DNA of 64,000 nt from DATARH01 sp036268075 (GCA_036268075.1 DATAUV010000052.1:6997-70996), one strand, 5' to 3'; shown: positions 41,698 through 52,250, counted from the stretch's first letter. Notes: a model not told the origin generated them from the sequence alone. A program made the numbers and translations.

Positions 41698-43023
41698 CTA
41701 GTGCCGCTGCTTGATCCCGACATAGGCGCGTCGGTCGGCGCCGGTGAATAGCTGGCGCGGGCGCATCAGCTTTGCCTCGGCGTCTTCCAGCATCTCGGTC
41801 CACTGGGCGATCCACCCGACCGTGCGCGCGATCGCGAACAGCACCGTGAACATCGAGGTCGGGAAGCCCATCGCCTTCAGGATGATGCCCGAATAGAAGT
41901 CGACGTTCGGGTACAGCTTGCGGCTGATGAAATATTCGTCGCTGAGCGCGATCTGTTCGAGTTCCATCGCCAGGTCGAGCAGCGGGTCGTTCTTGATCCC
42001 GAGCTCGCTCAACACGTCGTGGCAGCTCTCGCGCAGCACGTGGGCGCGGGGGTCGTAATTTTTGTAAACGCGGTGGCCAAAGCCGAACAGGATCTCGTGG
42101 TTGCCCTTGTCCTTTACCTGGCTGATGAACTCGGGGATGCCCTTGGGGCTGCCGATCTTGGCGAGCATCTTGAGCACCGCCTCGTTGGCGCCGCCATGCG
42201 CCGGACCCCAGAGCGACGCGATGCCGGCCGCGATGCAGGCGAACGGGTTGGCGCCCGACGAGCCGGCGTTGCGCACCGTCGCGGTCGAGGCGTTCTGCTC
42301 GTGGTCGGCGTGGAGGATGAAGATGCGGTCCATCGCCTTCGCCAGGACCGGGTTGACCTTGTACTCCTCGCATGGCACCGCAAAGGTCATGTGGAGGAAG
42401 TTCTCGGCGTAGCCGAGCGAATTCTTCGGATAGATGAAGGGCTGGCCGAGCGAATATTTGTAGGCCATCGCGCCGATCGTCGGCAGCTTGGCGATCAGCC
42501 GGTGCGAGGCGACCATCCGCTGGTACGGGTCGTTGATGTCGGTCGAGTCGTGATAAAACGCCGACAGCGCGCCAACCACGCCGCACAGCACCGCCATCGG
42601 GTGAGCATCGCGCCGGAAGCCGCGGAAAAAGCTGGTGATCTGCTCGTGCACCATCGTGTGGTGCGTGATGTCGCTGACAAACTGCGTGCGCTGGTCGCCG
42701 GTCGGCAACTCGCCGTTGAGCAACAAATAAGCGACTTCCAGGAAGTCGCTTTTGGCCGCCAATTCCTCGATCGGGTAGCCCCGATACATAAGGATGCCTT
42801 CGTCGCCGTCGATGTAGGTGATGCTGGACCGACAGGCCGCGGTCGCCATAAAGCCGGGGTCGTAGGTGAAGTAGCCGGTCTTCGCGTAAAGGCTGCGGAC
42901 ATCGATGACTTTCGGCCCGACCGAGCCCGAAATCACCGGTAGATCGATCGACTTGCCGGTCGCGTTGTCGGTCAAGGTCATCGTCGCGTTCGACGTGGCT
43001 GGCTTCGTGTTATCCCCGTCCAT
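41698..43023 (-). CDS. gltA: Citrate synthase
   Basis: The 441-residue hexameric-type citrate synthase has the N-terminal beta-rich domain (GYFTYDPGFMATAACRSSIT) and the catalytic segments FILHADHEQNAS, LWGPAHGGANEAVL and FGFGHRVYKNYDPRA, which together hold the two histidines. The catalytic aspartate lies further on. It condenses oxaloacetate with acetyl-CoA. The ATG at 43023 fits the family. Its upstream gap carries adjacent AT-rich palindromes that may be regulatory. Confidence 0.97.
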   Translation of the reverse strand: MDGDNTKPATSNATMTLTDNATGKSIDLPVISGSVGPKVIDVRSLYAKTGYFTYDPGFMATAACRSSITYIDGDEGILMYRGYPIEELAAKSDFLEVAYLLLNGELPTGDQRTQFVSDITHHTMVHEQITSFFRGFRRDAHPMAVLCGVVGALSAFYHDSTDINDPYQRMVASHRLIAKLPTIGAMAYKYSLGQPFIYPKNSLGYAENFLHMTFAVPCEEYKVNPVLAKAMDRIFILHADHEQNASTATVRNAGSSGANPFACIAAGIASLWGPAHGGANEAVLKMLAKIGSPKGIPEFISQVKDKGNHEILFGFGHRVYKNYDPRAHVLRESCHDVLSELGIKNDPLLDLAMELEQIALSDEYFISRKLYPNVDFYSGIILKAMGFPTSMFTVLFAIARTVGWIAQWTEMLEDAEAKLMRPRQLFTGADRRAYVGIKQRH

Positions 43024-43039
43024 TGATGCACCTCTATCG

Positions 43040-43083
43040 CTACGGCGGCAGGCCCTTGCCCGATCTAAGTGGAGAATAAGCCC
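43040..43083 (-). promoter_or_regulatory. Possible gltA promoter
   Basis: On the minus strand TTTGAG is followed after 18 bases by TATTCT, a fair sigma-70-like pair, upstream of the gltA start. Palindromes lie just upstream of it at 43112-43138. The assignment is by eye and tentative; coordinates are approximate. Confidence 0.35.
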
Positions 43084-43111
43084 GCCTCTGCGGATTCTCA
43101 AAGTAACTGCT

Positions 43112-43138
43112 ATATTGCGCTGCAATATCGCAATTGCG
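43112..43138. promoter_or_regulatory. Adjacent palindromes upstream of gltA
   Basis: ATATTGC-GCT-GCAATAT (43112-43128) is directly followed by the perfect palindrome CGCAATTGCG (43129-43138). They are AT-rich against a GC-rich background and lie in the gap between gltX and gltA, as expected for an operator controlling gltA. The regulator is unknown. Confidence 0.5.
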
Positions 43139-43149
43139 AAGGAAAAATT

Positions 43150-44568
43150 TTAGGCAGATCCGATGGCTTGTCCCTGGTCGGCTCCCTGGGCGGCGTCGGC
43201 GAGGCGGCCGAGGCATTCGTCGCGGCCGAGCACCTCCATGACCTCGAAAATCCCCGGCGATGCCGTCGATCCGGTGAGCGCGGCGCGCAGCGGCTGGGCG
43301 ACGGCGCCGAGCTTCAAACCCTTGGCCGTGGCAAAATCTCGCAGCGCCGCTTCGAGGGTTTCGTGGCTCCAGTCCGCGGCGGCCAGGGAGGCGGCGAGGC
43401 CGGCGAGCAGCGTCCGGGCCTCGGCGATCAGCAGCTTGGCGGCGTCGGGGGCAGGGGCGAGCGGGCGCGGTGCCACGTAGAACGCCGCTTTTTCGGCCAG
43501 TTCGGCGATCGTCTTCGCGCGCGGCTTCAATCCCGGCATCCCGCGCAGCAGGCGGAGGCGGTCGCCCGGGGTCGGCGGGCGGCTGAGGAACGGGGTTAGG
43601 AGCGCGACCAGACGGGCGTCCTCGGCTTCCTTCAGGTAGTGCGCGTTGACGTTGTCGAGCTTGGCCTGGTCGAAGCGTGACGGGGCGCGGCCGACCGCGT
43701 CGAGCGAGAACCATTTCACCGCGTCGTCGAGCGCGATGACCTCGTCGTCGCCGTGGCTCCAGCCGAGCCGCAGGAGGTAGTTGCGCAGCCCCTCGGGGAG
43801 ATAGCCGAGGTCGCGATAGGCGTCGACCGCGACCGTGCCGCGCCGCTTCGACATCTTGAGCCCGGCGGCGTCGTGGATCAGCGGGATGTGGGCGAACGCG
43901 GGCACATCCCAGCCCGCGGCGCGATAGATGTGGGTCTGGCGGAACGCGTTGCGCAAATGGTCGTCGCCGCGGATCACATGGGTGATGCCCATGTCATGGT
44001 CGTCGACGACGACCGAGAGGTTATAGGTCGGCGTGCCGTCGGCGCGCAGGAGGATAAGGTCGTCGAGCTCGCTGTTGGCGACCGTCACCTCGCCCTGGAC
44101 GAGGTCGCGGATGACCGTGGCGCCGTCCTGCGGCGCCTTGAGGCGGATCACCGGCGCGACACCGGGCGGCGCGTCGGCCGGGTCGCGGTCGCGCCACGGG
44201 CTGTCGATCCGCACCGAGCGCTTCTCGGCGCGGGCCTGCTCGCGCATCGCCTCGAGCTCGGCCGGGCTCATGTAGCAGTGGTAGGCGCGGCCGGCGGCCA
44301 GCATCTCGCGGGCGATCTCGGCGTGGCGGGCGGCGCCGGCGAATTGGTGGACGGTCTCGCCGTCCCAGTCGAGCCCGAGCCAGCCGAGCCCGTCGAGGAT
44401 CGCCGCGGTCGCCTCCGGCGTCGAGCGCGCGCGGTCGGTATCCTCGATGCGCAGCCGGAAGACGCCGCCGTGATGGCGCGCGAACAGCCAGTTGAACAGC
44501 GCCGTGCGGGCGCCGCCGATATGCAGAAACCCGGTCGGCGACGGGGCGAAGCGGACGGTGACGGTCAT
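43150..44568 (-). CDS. gltX: Glutamate-tRNA ligase
   Basis: The 472-residue class I synthetase has the HIGH motif at APSPTGFLHIGGAR (residues 8-21), the IEDTDRARS binding segment and the KMSKR motif LKMSKRRG around residue 240. The C-terminal helical anticodon domain is complete. It charges tRNA-Glu. The ATG at 44568 gives the standard start. A repeat separates it from the upstream acyl-CoA synthetase. Confidence 0.97.
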   Translation of the reverse strand: MTVTVRFAPSPTGFLHIGGARTALFNWLFARHHGGVFRLRIEDTDRARSTPEATAAILDGLGWLGLDWDGETVHQFAGAARHAEIAREMLAAGRAYHCYMSPAELEAMREQARAEKRSVRIDSPWRDRDPADAPPGVAPVIRLKAPQDGATVIRDLVQGEVTVANSELDDLILLRADGTPTYNLSVVVDDHDMGITHVIRGDDHLRNAFRQTHIYRAAGWDVPAFAHIPLIHDAAGLKMSKRRGTVAVDAYRDLGYLPEGLRNYLLRLGWSHGDDEVIALDDAVKWFSLDAVGRAPSRFDQAKLDNVNAHYLKEAEDARLVALLTPFLSRPPTPGDRLRLLRGMPGLKPRAKTIAELAEKAAFYVAPRPLAPAPDAAKLLIAEARTLLAGLAASLAAADWSHETLEAALRDFATAKGLKLGAVAQPLRAALTGSTASPGIFEVMEVLGRDECLGRLADAAQGADQGQAIGSA

Positions 44569-44580
44569 GGGGGCAGTGTA

Positions 44581-44640
44581 GGAGCGCGGGCGTCCCGCCC
44601 GCAATCTTTGGGAAAAGTGCGGGTGGGACACCCGCGCTCC
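44581..44640. repeat. Palindromic repeat, GAGCGCGGGCGTC family
   Basis: GGAGCGCGGGCGTCCCGCCC and the inverse ending CACCCGCGCTCC flank a short spacer. The element fills the gap between the acyl-CoA synthetase stop and the gltX start, and matches the copy at 3520. Confidence 0.88.
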
Positions 44641-44641
44641 T

Positions 44642-46267
<1,626 letters not shown>

Positions 46268-46333
46268 CGCTTCCTCCCGCCGCACACAACAAGGTTCGTG
46301 CCGCGGCAGACTACACCTGTCGGCGGCGGAGGC

Positions 46334-46372
46334 AATGCGGCCGGGACGCCTGCGGTCCCCGAGGATGGGATG
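46334..46372. repeat. Diverged GCGGCCGGGACGCC repeat
   Basis: GCGGCCGGGACGCCTGCGGT resembles the repeats at 17030 and 27771. It lies in the gap between the divergently placed acyl-CoA synthetase start and the end of lexA. Confidence 0.6.
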
Positions 46373-46395
46373 CGATCACGCCATGCGTCGCCATC

Positions 46396-46490
46396 CAAAA
46401 CCGTCATCCCGGCGCAGGTCGGGACCCACTTTTCCGCTTCTCGTGCGTTTGAGCCGTGGGTCCCGGCCTTCGCCGGGATGACGGTTTTGG
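46396..46490. repeat. Palindromic repeat, CCGGCGAAGGCCGG family
   Basis: CCAAAACCGTCATCCCGGCG and its inverse ending GGGATGACGGTTTTGG flank a spacer containing TTTTCCGCTTCTCGTGCGTT. The spacer is almost the same as in the copy at 4013, so the whole element, not just the arms, is conserved. It lies downstream of lexA. Confidence 0.88.
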
Positions 46491-46514
46491 ATCATCGCCT
46501 TTGGCGGAAAGCGC

Positions 46515-47246
46515 CTAGTACCGCCGCATCAATCCCACGAGACGCCCCTGCACCTTGACGCGGTCGGGGCCGAAGATGCGGGTTTCGTAGGCCTGGTTGG
46601 CGGGTTCGAGGGCGATCGAGTCGCCGCGCTTCCGGAGGCGCTTCAGCGTCGCCTCCTGGTTGTCGACGAGGGCGACGACGATCGAGCCGTTTTCGGCGAC
46701 CTCGCAGCGTTGGATGATGACCGTGTCGCCGTCGTAGATGCCCGCATCGACCATGCTGTCGCCGGCGACCTCGAGCGCATAGTGCTCGCTGCCCCGGCCG
46801 AGCAGCGCGCCGGGCACCGCGACGCGGGCGGTCTCGTCGCGCAGCGCCTCGATCGGCGTGCCGGCGGCGATGCGCCCGTATAGCGGCAGCTCGGCGGCGT
46901 CGGTCTCGGCGGCGACGGTCGAGCCGGGCAGCGCGTTGGAGAAATCACCGCGGATCACGGTCGGCGAGAACTTGCCGCGCTCGCCATTATTGTCCCGGGC
47001 GGCATTGTCCCTGGTAGTCGGCGCCGCGCTTTCCTCGGGCAGCTTCAGTACTTCGAGCGCGCGGGCGCGGTGCGGCAGGCGGCGGATGAACCCGCGCTCC
47101 TCGAGCCCGCTGATCAGGCGGTGGATGCCCGATTTCGAACGCAGGTTGAGCGCGTCCTTCATCTCGTCGAAAGACGGGGCGATGCCGTTGGCGCCGAGCC
47201 GGGCATTGATGAAAATCAGCAGCTCGTGCTGCTTACGCGTCAACAT
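46515..47246 (-). CDS. lexA: SOS repressor LexA
   Basis: The 243-residue protein has an N-terminal winged helix (MLTRKQHELLIFINARL, then SKSGIHRLISGLEERGFI) and a C-terminal peptidase domain. Autocleavage falls at Ala128-Gly129 in YGRIAAGTPIEAL. The catalytic dyad is Ser164 (GDSMVDAG) and Lys202 (ATLKRL). The linker (about residues 70-105) is longer than in E. coli, as usual in alphaproteobacteria. A GTTC-N7-GTTC operator lies 46 bases upstream, so it should be autoregulated. Confidence 0.97.
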   Translation of the reverse strand: MLTRKQHELLIFINARLGANGIAPSFDEMKDALNLRSKSGIHRLISGLEERGFIRRLPHRARALEVLKLPEESAAPTTRDNAARDNNGERGKFSPTVIRGDFSNALPGSTVAAETDAAELPLYGRIAAGTPIEALRDETARVAVPGALLGRGSEHYALEVAGDSMVDAGIYDGDTVIIQRCEVAENGSIVVALVDNQEATLKRLRKRGDSIALEPANQAYETRIFGPDRVKVQGRLVGLMRRY

Positions 47247-47291
47247 CAGTGAGCTCCCCCGCTGAGGAACAAATCCTAAACAGCGGGTGGT

Positions 47292-47306
47292 GTTCTACTT
47301 TGGTTC
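47292..47306. promoter_or_regulatory. lexA: LexA operator (SOS box)
   Basis: GTTC (47292-47295), TACTTTG, GTTC (47303-47306) is a perfect match to the alphaproteobacterial LexA direct-repeat box GTTC-N7-GTTC. It lies in the 111-base divergent gap between lexA and the nucleoside hydrolase gene, 46 and 52 bases from their starts, so it may control both. Confidence 0.9.
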
Positions 47307-47357
47307 GCACACTAGGTCAAGCATTGTCGTACGCCGCCAGGGTGGTAGGAATCGCGA

Positions 47358-48278
47358 ATGGTTCAACGGATCATCATCGACACCGACCCCGGCATCGACG
47401 ACGCGATAGCGATCCTCTTCGCCCTGGGGTCGCCCGAGCTCGACGTGAAGGCGCTCGTCGCGGTCGCCGGGAACGCGCCGTTGGCGATCGTCGAGCGCAA
47501 CGCCCGGGCGCTCTGCGAATTGGCGGAAAGGCCCGGTTTGCCTGTATTTTCGGGGCGTGACAGGCCATTGCGGAGACCCCTCGGGGACGCGATCGCGGCC
47601 CATGGCGAGGGCGGGCTCGGGGCCTTGCGGTTGCCCGAGCCGGGGATCGCCGCGCAACCGCAAGACGGGGTCGAGTTCCTCGTCGAAACCGCGCGCCGGG
47701 CGCCGCCGCGCACGGTCACCTGGTGCGCCCTCGGACCCCTCACCAACATCGCGGCGGCATTGACCGAGGCGCCTGAGATCGCCGCGAATCTGGCAAATCT
47801 GGTGATCATGGGCGGGGCGACGCGCGAACCGGGCAACATGACCCCGGCGGCCGAATTCAACTTTTACGTCGACCCGCACGCGGCGGCGATCGTGTTCGAG
47901 AGCGGCGCGCCGATAATTTTGGTGCCGCTCGACGTGACGCGGCAGCTCATCAGCACGCGGCCCCGTCTCGCCCGGCTCCGCGCCCTCTGCAACAAGGCGG
48001 GCGCGGCGGTGTCGGCGCTGCTGCGCCCGGTGCCGCCGTCGCGGCGGGCGATGACGCTGCACGACGCCTGTGTCATCGCCTGGCTCGTGGCGCCGGAGCT
48101 GTTTCGCGGCCGGCGGGTCAATGTCGCGATCGAGACCGAGAGCGCGCTGACGCTCGGCATGAGCGTCACCGACTGGCGCGGGGTCACCGGCCGGCCGGCG
48201 AATGCATTCGTGCTCGAACGGGTCGACGCGGCCGGGTTCTATGCGCTGTTGACCGACCGGCTCGCGCGGCTGCCATAG
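47358..48278 (+). CDS. Inosine-uridine-type nucleoside hydrolase
   Basis: The 306-residue protein begins with the calcium-binding signature IIIDTDPGIDDAIAILFAL (Asp8, Asp10, Asp14, Asp15) of nucleoside N-ribohydrolases. Further blocks are CALGPLTNIAAAL, IMGGATREPGNMTPAAEFNFYVDPHAA and the catalytic-site histidine in TLHDACVIAWL. It splits nucleosides into base and ribose for salvage; substrate preference is not readable. It is divergent from lexA across a LexA box, raising the possibility of damage-induced expression. Confidence 0.92.
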   Translation: MVQRIIIDTDPGIDDAIAILFALGSPELDVKALVAVAGNAPLAIVERNARALCELAERPGLPVFSGRDRPLRRPLGDAIAAHGEGGLGALRLPEPGIAAQPQDGVEFLVETARRAPPRTVTWCALGPLTNIAAALTEAPEIAANLANLVIMGGATREPGNMTPAAEFNFYVDPHAAAIVFESGAPIILVPLDVTRQLISTRPRLARLRALCNKAGAAVSALLRPVPPSRRAMTLHDACVIAWLVAPELFRGRRVNVAIETESALTLGMSVTDWRGVTGRPANAFVLERVDAAGFYALLTDRLARLP

Positions 48279-48339
48279 ACCGGCTAAGCTGGGGCCTCGT
48301 TAAGCCTGCCTGCCGCCGAACCCACGCTAGGAGAACCCC

Positions 48340-48954
48340 ATGATCGTCGAAATGCGCACCTATCGGGTCAAGCCCGGCTCGATCCCCGAGGTCGAGAAGC
48401 GGTTTGGCGAGGCCCTGGCGGACCGCCAGAAGATTTCCCCGCTCGGCGCCTTCTTCCACACCGAAATCGGCCCGCTCAACCGCATCATCCATTGCTGGCC
48501 GTACGAGAACCTTGGCGAGCGGGCGAAGCTGCGCGCCGACGCGGCAAAGCTGCCGAACTGGCCGCCCAAGATCGGCGAGTTCATCGAGGAGATGGAGAGC
48601 AAGATCATCAACCTCGCGCCGTTCTCGCCCAAGCTCGGCGACCGGCGCCTTGGCGACATCTACGAAATCCGCACCTATACGATGCAGCCGGGCGGCGTCG
48701 GGATCGTCACCGAGGCCTGGGCCGAGAAGATCGAGGGACGGCAGAAATTCTCGCCGATGGCGTTCTGCGGCGCGACCGAGCTCGGTGGGCTCAACCAGTG
48801 GATCCATGTCTGGGCCTACAAGGACGTCGCCGAGCGCTTTTCGGTGCGCGACGCCGCCCGCGCCAGCGGGGCCTGGCCGCCCAACACACGCGGCCAGTTC
48901 GTCCGCCAGGAGAACATGCTTGTCGTCCCGGCCGCGTTCTCGCCACTGCACTAG
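48340..48954 (+). CDS. Two-domain NIPSNAP-family protein
   Basis: The 204-residue protein contains two NIPSNAP-type ferredoxin-like domains. The first begins MIVEMRTYRVKPGSIPEVE and the second begins YEIRTYTMQPGGVGIVTE near residue 106. Function is unknown; members often accompany catabolic genes. It follows the nucleoside hydrolase by 61 bases and is followed by an intrinsic terminator, so the two may form one transcript. Confidence 0.85.
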   Translation: MIVEMRTYRVKPGSIPEVEKRFGEALADRQKISPLGAFFHTEIGPLNRIIHCWPYENLGERAKLRADAAKLPNWPPKIGEFIEEMESKIINLAPFSPKLGDRRLGDIYEIRTYTMQPGGVGIVTEAWAEKIEGRQKFSPMAFCGATELGGLNQWIHVWAYKDVAERFSVRDAARASGAWPPNTRGQFVRQENMLVVPAAFSPLH

Positions 48955-48968
48955 GCTTGTGGACACAG

Positions 48969-49010
48969 GCCCCTCATCCGCTGGCAAAAGGGCGGCTGAG
49001 GGGCTTTTTT
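48969..49010 (+). terminator. Intrinsic terminator after the NIPSNAP gene
   Basis: GCCCCTCA pairs with TGAGGGGC across a loop of about 20 bases and is followed by six T residues, 14 bases after the stop codon. Confidence 0.88.
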
Positions 49011-49176
49011 CGAGGGTTCGCCACAGTGATTCCGTGGCAAACCCTGTTTTCGTGGCGGGTGTTGCGGCACTCTACCCACCCCGCAAATCCCCGGCGACTA
49101 ATCCTCGGCGATGGCGTTCCTGCCGCGAACCGGGTAGATAGGGGCGCGAAACCGCTTCCGGCATCCTGGACCGTCC

Positions 49177-49551
49177 ATGATTATTCTGCTGTTCATCGTC
49201 CATGTCTTTATCGCGCTCGCGCTCGTCTGCGTCGTGCTGCTGCAGAAAAGCGAGGGCGGGGCGCTGGGCATGGGCGGGGGCGGGATGTCGGGGTTCATGA
49301 CCGGCCGGTCGACCGCGAACCTCTTGACCCGCACGACGGGGATTCTGGCGGCGGCATTCTTCGCGACGAGCGTGCTGCTCGTGGTGTTGAGCAATTTCGG
49401 CCGTCAGCCCCACTCGATCATCCAGGATATTCCGGCCGGCCCGGTGATCCCGACGGCCCCCGGCCCCGCGGTCCCGACGGCGCCTGGGGCTCCGGCGGCG
49501 CCCGCCGCGCCGGCGCAACCCGCCGGTCCGAGCGCGCCGCTCGCCAAATAG
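49177..49551 (+). CDS. secG: Preprotein translocase subunit SecG
   Basis: The 124-residue membrane protein has two helices (ILLFIVHVFIALALVCVVLL and TTGILAAAFFATSVLLVVL) with the SecG motif QKSEGGALGMGGGG between them. A Pro/Ala-rich cytoplasmic tail (after residue 85) follows. It assists SecYEG-mediated export. No tpiA gene precedes it, although that is a frequent partner. Confidence 0.95.
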   Translation: MIILLFIVHVFIALALVCVVLLQKSEGGALGMGGGGMSGFMTGRSTANLLTRTTGILAAAFFATSVLLVVLSNFGRQPHSIIQDIPAGPVIPTAPGPAVPTAPGAPAAPAAPAQPAGPSAPLAK

Positions 49552-49757
49552 GGCGGCGAATCGCCGGATCGTCAGGATTCCCGCGGGCTTCTTCGCCCCT
49601 GGGATGAGAAGCCGCGGCCGTGGAGCGGTCCCGATCGGCGAAACCTGACGGGCACGATCTTCGGAACGCGCCACAAGTCGTTGATGTTTCAAGATGATGA
49701 CATGACCGTGCAGTTTCTCGTGGGACGGGCGGCATGCATGCTTTACTGTGAAGGTCC

Positions 49758-51389
49758 ATGACGCGGTTCGTATTCATCACCGGCGGCGTGGTTTCCTCCC
49801 TTGGCAAGGGGTTGAGCTCGGCGGCACTCGGGGCGCTGTTGCAGGCGCGCGGGTACACCGTGCGCCTGAGGAAGCTCGACCCCTACCTCAATGTCGATCC
49901 CGGCACGATGAGCCCCTACCAGCATGGGGAAGTCTACGTGACCGACGACGGGGCGGAGACCGATCTCGATCTCGGCCATTACGAGCGCTATGTCGGCGTG
50001 CCGTCGCGCAAGAGCGACAGCGTCACGACCGGCAAGATCTACTCGACCGTGATCGCCCGCGAGCGACGGGGCGAGTATCTCGGCGCGACCGTGCAGGTGA
50101 TCCCGCACGTCACCGACGCGATCAAGGAATTCATCCTCGCGGATTTGTCGGACGAGGATTTTGTGCTGTGCGAGATCGGCGGCACGGTCGGCGACATCGA
50201 AAGCCTCCCGTTCCTCGAGGCGATCCGCCAGCTCGGCAACGAGTTGGGGCGCGAGCAGGTCCTCTACGCCCACCTGACCCTGGTGCCGTGGATCAACTCG
50301 GCCGGCGAGCTCAAGACCAAGCCGACCCAGCATTCGGCCAAGGAATTGCTCGGCCTCGGCATCCAGCCCGACATCCTGTTGTGCCGCTGCGACCGCGAGA
50401 TCCCCGAGAGCGCGCGCAAAAAAATCGCACTGTTCTGCAACGTGCGGGAACGCTGCGTGATCCCGGCGCTCGACGTCGACACGATCTACGCGGTGCCGTC
50501 CGCCTATCACGCCGAGGGGTTCGACCGCGAGGTCTGCCGGCATTTCGGCCTCAGCGACGCGCGCGAACCCGACCTCGGCCGGTGGAACGCGATCGTCGAC
50601 CATGTCCGCAAGCCCGAGGGCGAGGTCACGATCGCGATCGTCGGCAAGTACACGCACCTCCCCGACAGCTACAAATCGCTCGCCGAGGCGATGACCCATG
50701 GCGGCATCGCCAACAACGTAAAGGTGAACATCGACTGGATCGACAGCGAGGTGTTCGAGGCTGAAAGCGAGGCGGTGCGCCAGCTCGAAGGGGTTCACGG
50801 CATCCTCGTGCCGGGCGGGTTCGGCGAGCGCGGGTCGGAGGGCAAGATCGAGGCGGCACGGTTCGCGCGCGAGCGGGCGGTGCCGTATTTCGGCATCTGC
50901 TTCGGCATGCAGATGGCCGTGATCGAGGCCGCGCGCCACCTCGCCGACCTGCCGGGCGCCGGGTCGAGCGAGTTCGGCCCGTGCGAGCACCCGGTGATCG
51001 GGCTGATGACCGAGTGGCAGCGCGGCAACGAGGTCGAGCAGCGCGAGGCCGACGGCGACCTCGGCGGCACGATGCGGGTCGGCGCTTATCCCGCCGTGCT
51101 CGACCCCGAGAGCCGGGTCGCCGAAATCTACGGCGACACCGAGATCAGCGAGCGCCACCGGCACCGCTACGAGGTCAATATCGGCTATCGCGACACGCTC
51201 GAAGAGGCCGGACTGCGCTTTTCCGGCATGTCGCCCGACGGGCTCCTGCCCGAGATCGTCGAAATCCCGAACCATCCGTGGTTTGTCGGCGTCCAGTTCC
51301 ACCCCGAGCTGAAGTCGAAACCCTTCGACCCGCACCCGCTCTTCACGTCGTTTGTAAAGGCCGCGCTCGACCAGTCGCGGCTGGTGTAG
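49758..51389 (+). CDS. pyrG: CTP synthase
   Basis: The 543-residue enzyme has the N-terminal synthetase domain (FVFITGGVVSSLGKGLSSAA, KLDPYLNVDPGTMSPYQHGE). A C-terminal class I glutamine amidotransferase domain follows, with PGGFGERG, the nucleophile cysteine in FGICFGMQ, and the HPE triad element in VQFHPELKS. It converts UTP to CTP. It is preceded by a 206-base gap with no seen gene and followed by kdsA after 12 bases. Confidence 0.98.
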   Translation: MTRFVFITGGVVSSLGKGLSSAALGALLQARGYTVRLRKLDPYLNVDPGTMSPYQHGEVYVTDDGAETDLDLGHYERYVGVPSRKSDSVTTGKIYSTVIARERRGEYLGATVQVIPHVTDAIKEFILADLSDEDFVLCEIGGTVGDIESLPFLEAIRQLGNELGREQVLYAHLTLVPWINSAGELKTKPTQHSAKELLGLGIQPDILLCRCDREIPESARKKIALFCNVRERCVIPALDVDTIYAVPSAYHAEGFDREVCRHFGLSDAREPDLGRWNAIVDHVRKPEGEVTIAIVGKYTHLPDSYKSLAEAMTHGGIANNVKVNIDWIDSEVFEAESEAVRQLEGVHGILVPGGFGERGSEGKIEAARFARERAVPYFGICFGMQMAVIEAARHLADLPGAGSSEFGPCEHPVIGLMTEWQRGNEVEQREADGDLGGTMRVGAYPAVLDPESRVAEIYGDTEISERHRHRYEVNIGYRDTLEEAGLRFSGMSPDGLLPEIVEIPNHPWFVGVQFHPELKSKPFDPHPLFTSFVKAALDQSRLV

Positions 51390-51401
51390 GCGAAGGCAAG
51401 C

Positions 51402-52250
51402 ATGACCCCCCGCCACGTCACCGTCGGCAACATCACGGTCGGCAACGACCTGCCGATGGTCTTCATCCTCGGGCCGAACACGCTGGAATCGCGGGCGCAT
51501 GCGCGGGAAATGAGCGCGGCGATCAAGGAGATGGCGGAAAAGCTCGGGATTTCGGTGATCTACAAGACGTCGTTCGACAAGGCGAACCGGTCTTCGATCG
51601 GCGGCGCGCGAGGGATCGGGCTTGAGGCGGGGTTGCCGATCCTTGCCGAGGTACGCGAGACGACCGGCCTCCCGGTCCTGACCGATATCCATGCGCCGGA
51701 GCAGTGCGCGCCGGTCGCGGAGGTGGTGGACATCCTGCAGATTCCCGCCTTCCTCTGCCGCCAGACCGACCTTCTGGTCGCCGCCGGCAAGACCGGCAAG
51801 ACGATCAACATCAAGAAGGGCCAGTTCCTCGCGCCTTGGGACATGAAGAACGCGGCCGGCAAGGTGGCCTCGACGGGAAATGAGAGCATCCTGCTCAGCG
51901 AGCGCGGCGCGGCCTTTGGTTACAATAATTTGGTGGTCGATATGCGGGCGTTGCCGATCATGGCGCAGACCGGCTACCCGATTGTGATGGACGCGACCCA
52001 CGCCGTCGCCGAGCCGGGCGGGCTTGGCGACCGCTCGGGCGGCCAGCGCGAGATGGGCCCGGTCCTCGCCCGCGCCGCGGCCGGTATCGGCGTCGCCGCG
52101 ATGTTCCTCGAATGCCACCAGGACCCGGACCGCACCACCGGCGCCGAGGGCCTGACCATGCTGCCGCTCAAGGCAATGCCGGACTTGCTTCAGACGCTGG
52201 TGGAACTCGACCGCATCGCCAAGGCGCGGCCGATCCACATCTCCACGTAG
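51402..52250 (+). CDS. kdsA: 3-deoxy-D-manno-octulosonate 8-phosphate synthase
   Basis: The 282-residue TIM-barrel aldolase has FILGPNTLESRAHA at its start, KTSFDKANRSSIGGARG, VLTDIHAPEQC, the PAFLCRQTDLLVAAG segment and DATHAVAEPGG. It makes KDO-8-phosphate for the lipopolysaccharide inner core. The last codon and stop (ACG TAG) fall inside a palindromic repeat that starts at 52246, so the repeat supplies the stop codon. Confidence 0.97.
   Translation: MTPRHVTVGNITVGNDLPMVFILGPNTLESRAHAREMSAAIKEMAEKLGISVIYKTSFDKANRSSIGGARGIGLEAGLPILAEVRETTGLPVLTDIHAPEQCAPVAEVVDILQIPAFLCRQTDLLVAAGKTGKTINIKKGQFLAPWDMKNAAGKVASTGNESILLSERGAAFGYNNLVVDMRALPIMAQTGYPIVMDATHAVAEPGGLGDRSGGQREMGPVLARAAAGIGVAAMFLECHQDPDRTTGAEGLTMLPLKAMPDLLQTLVELDRIAKARPIHIST

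Noticed and set aside
48955..49176. Possible tRNA or tpiA remnant before secG
   Set aside because: No cloverleaf or T-loop consensus and no triosephosphate isomerase motif; only a terminator was supported.
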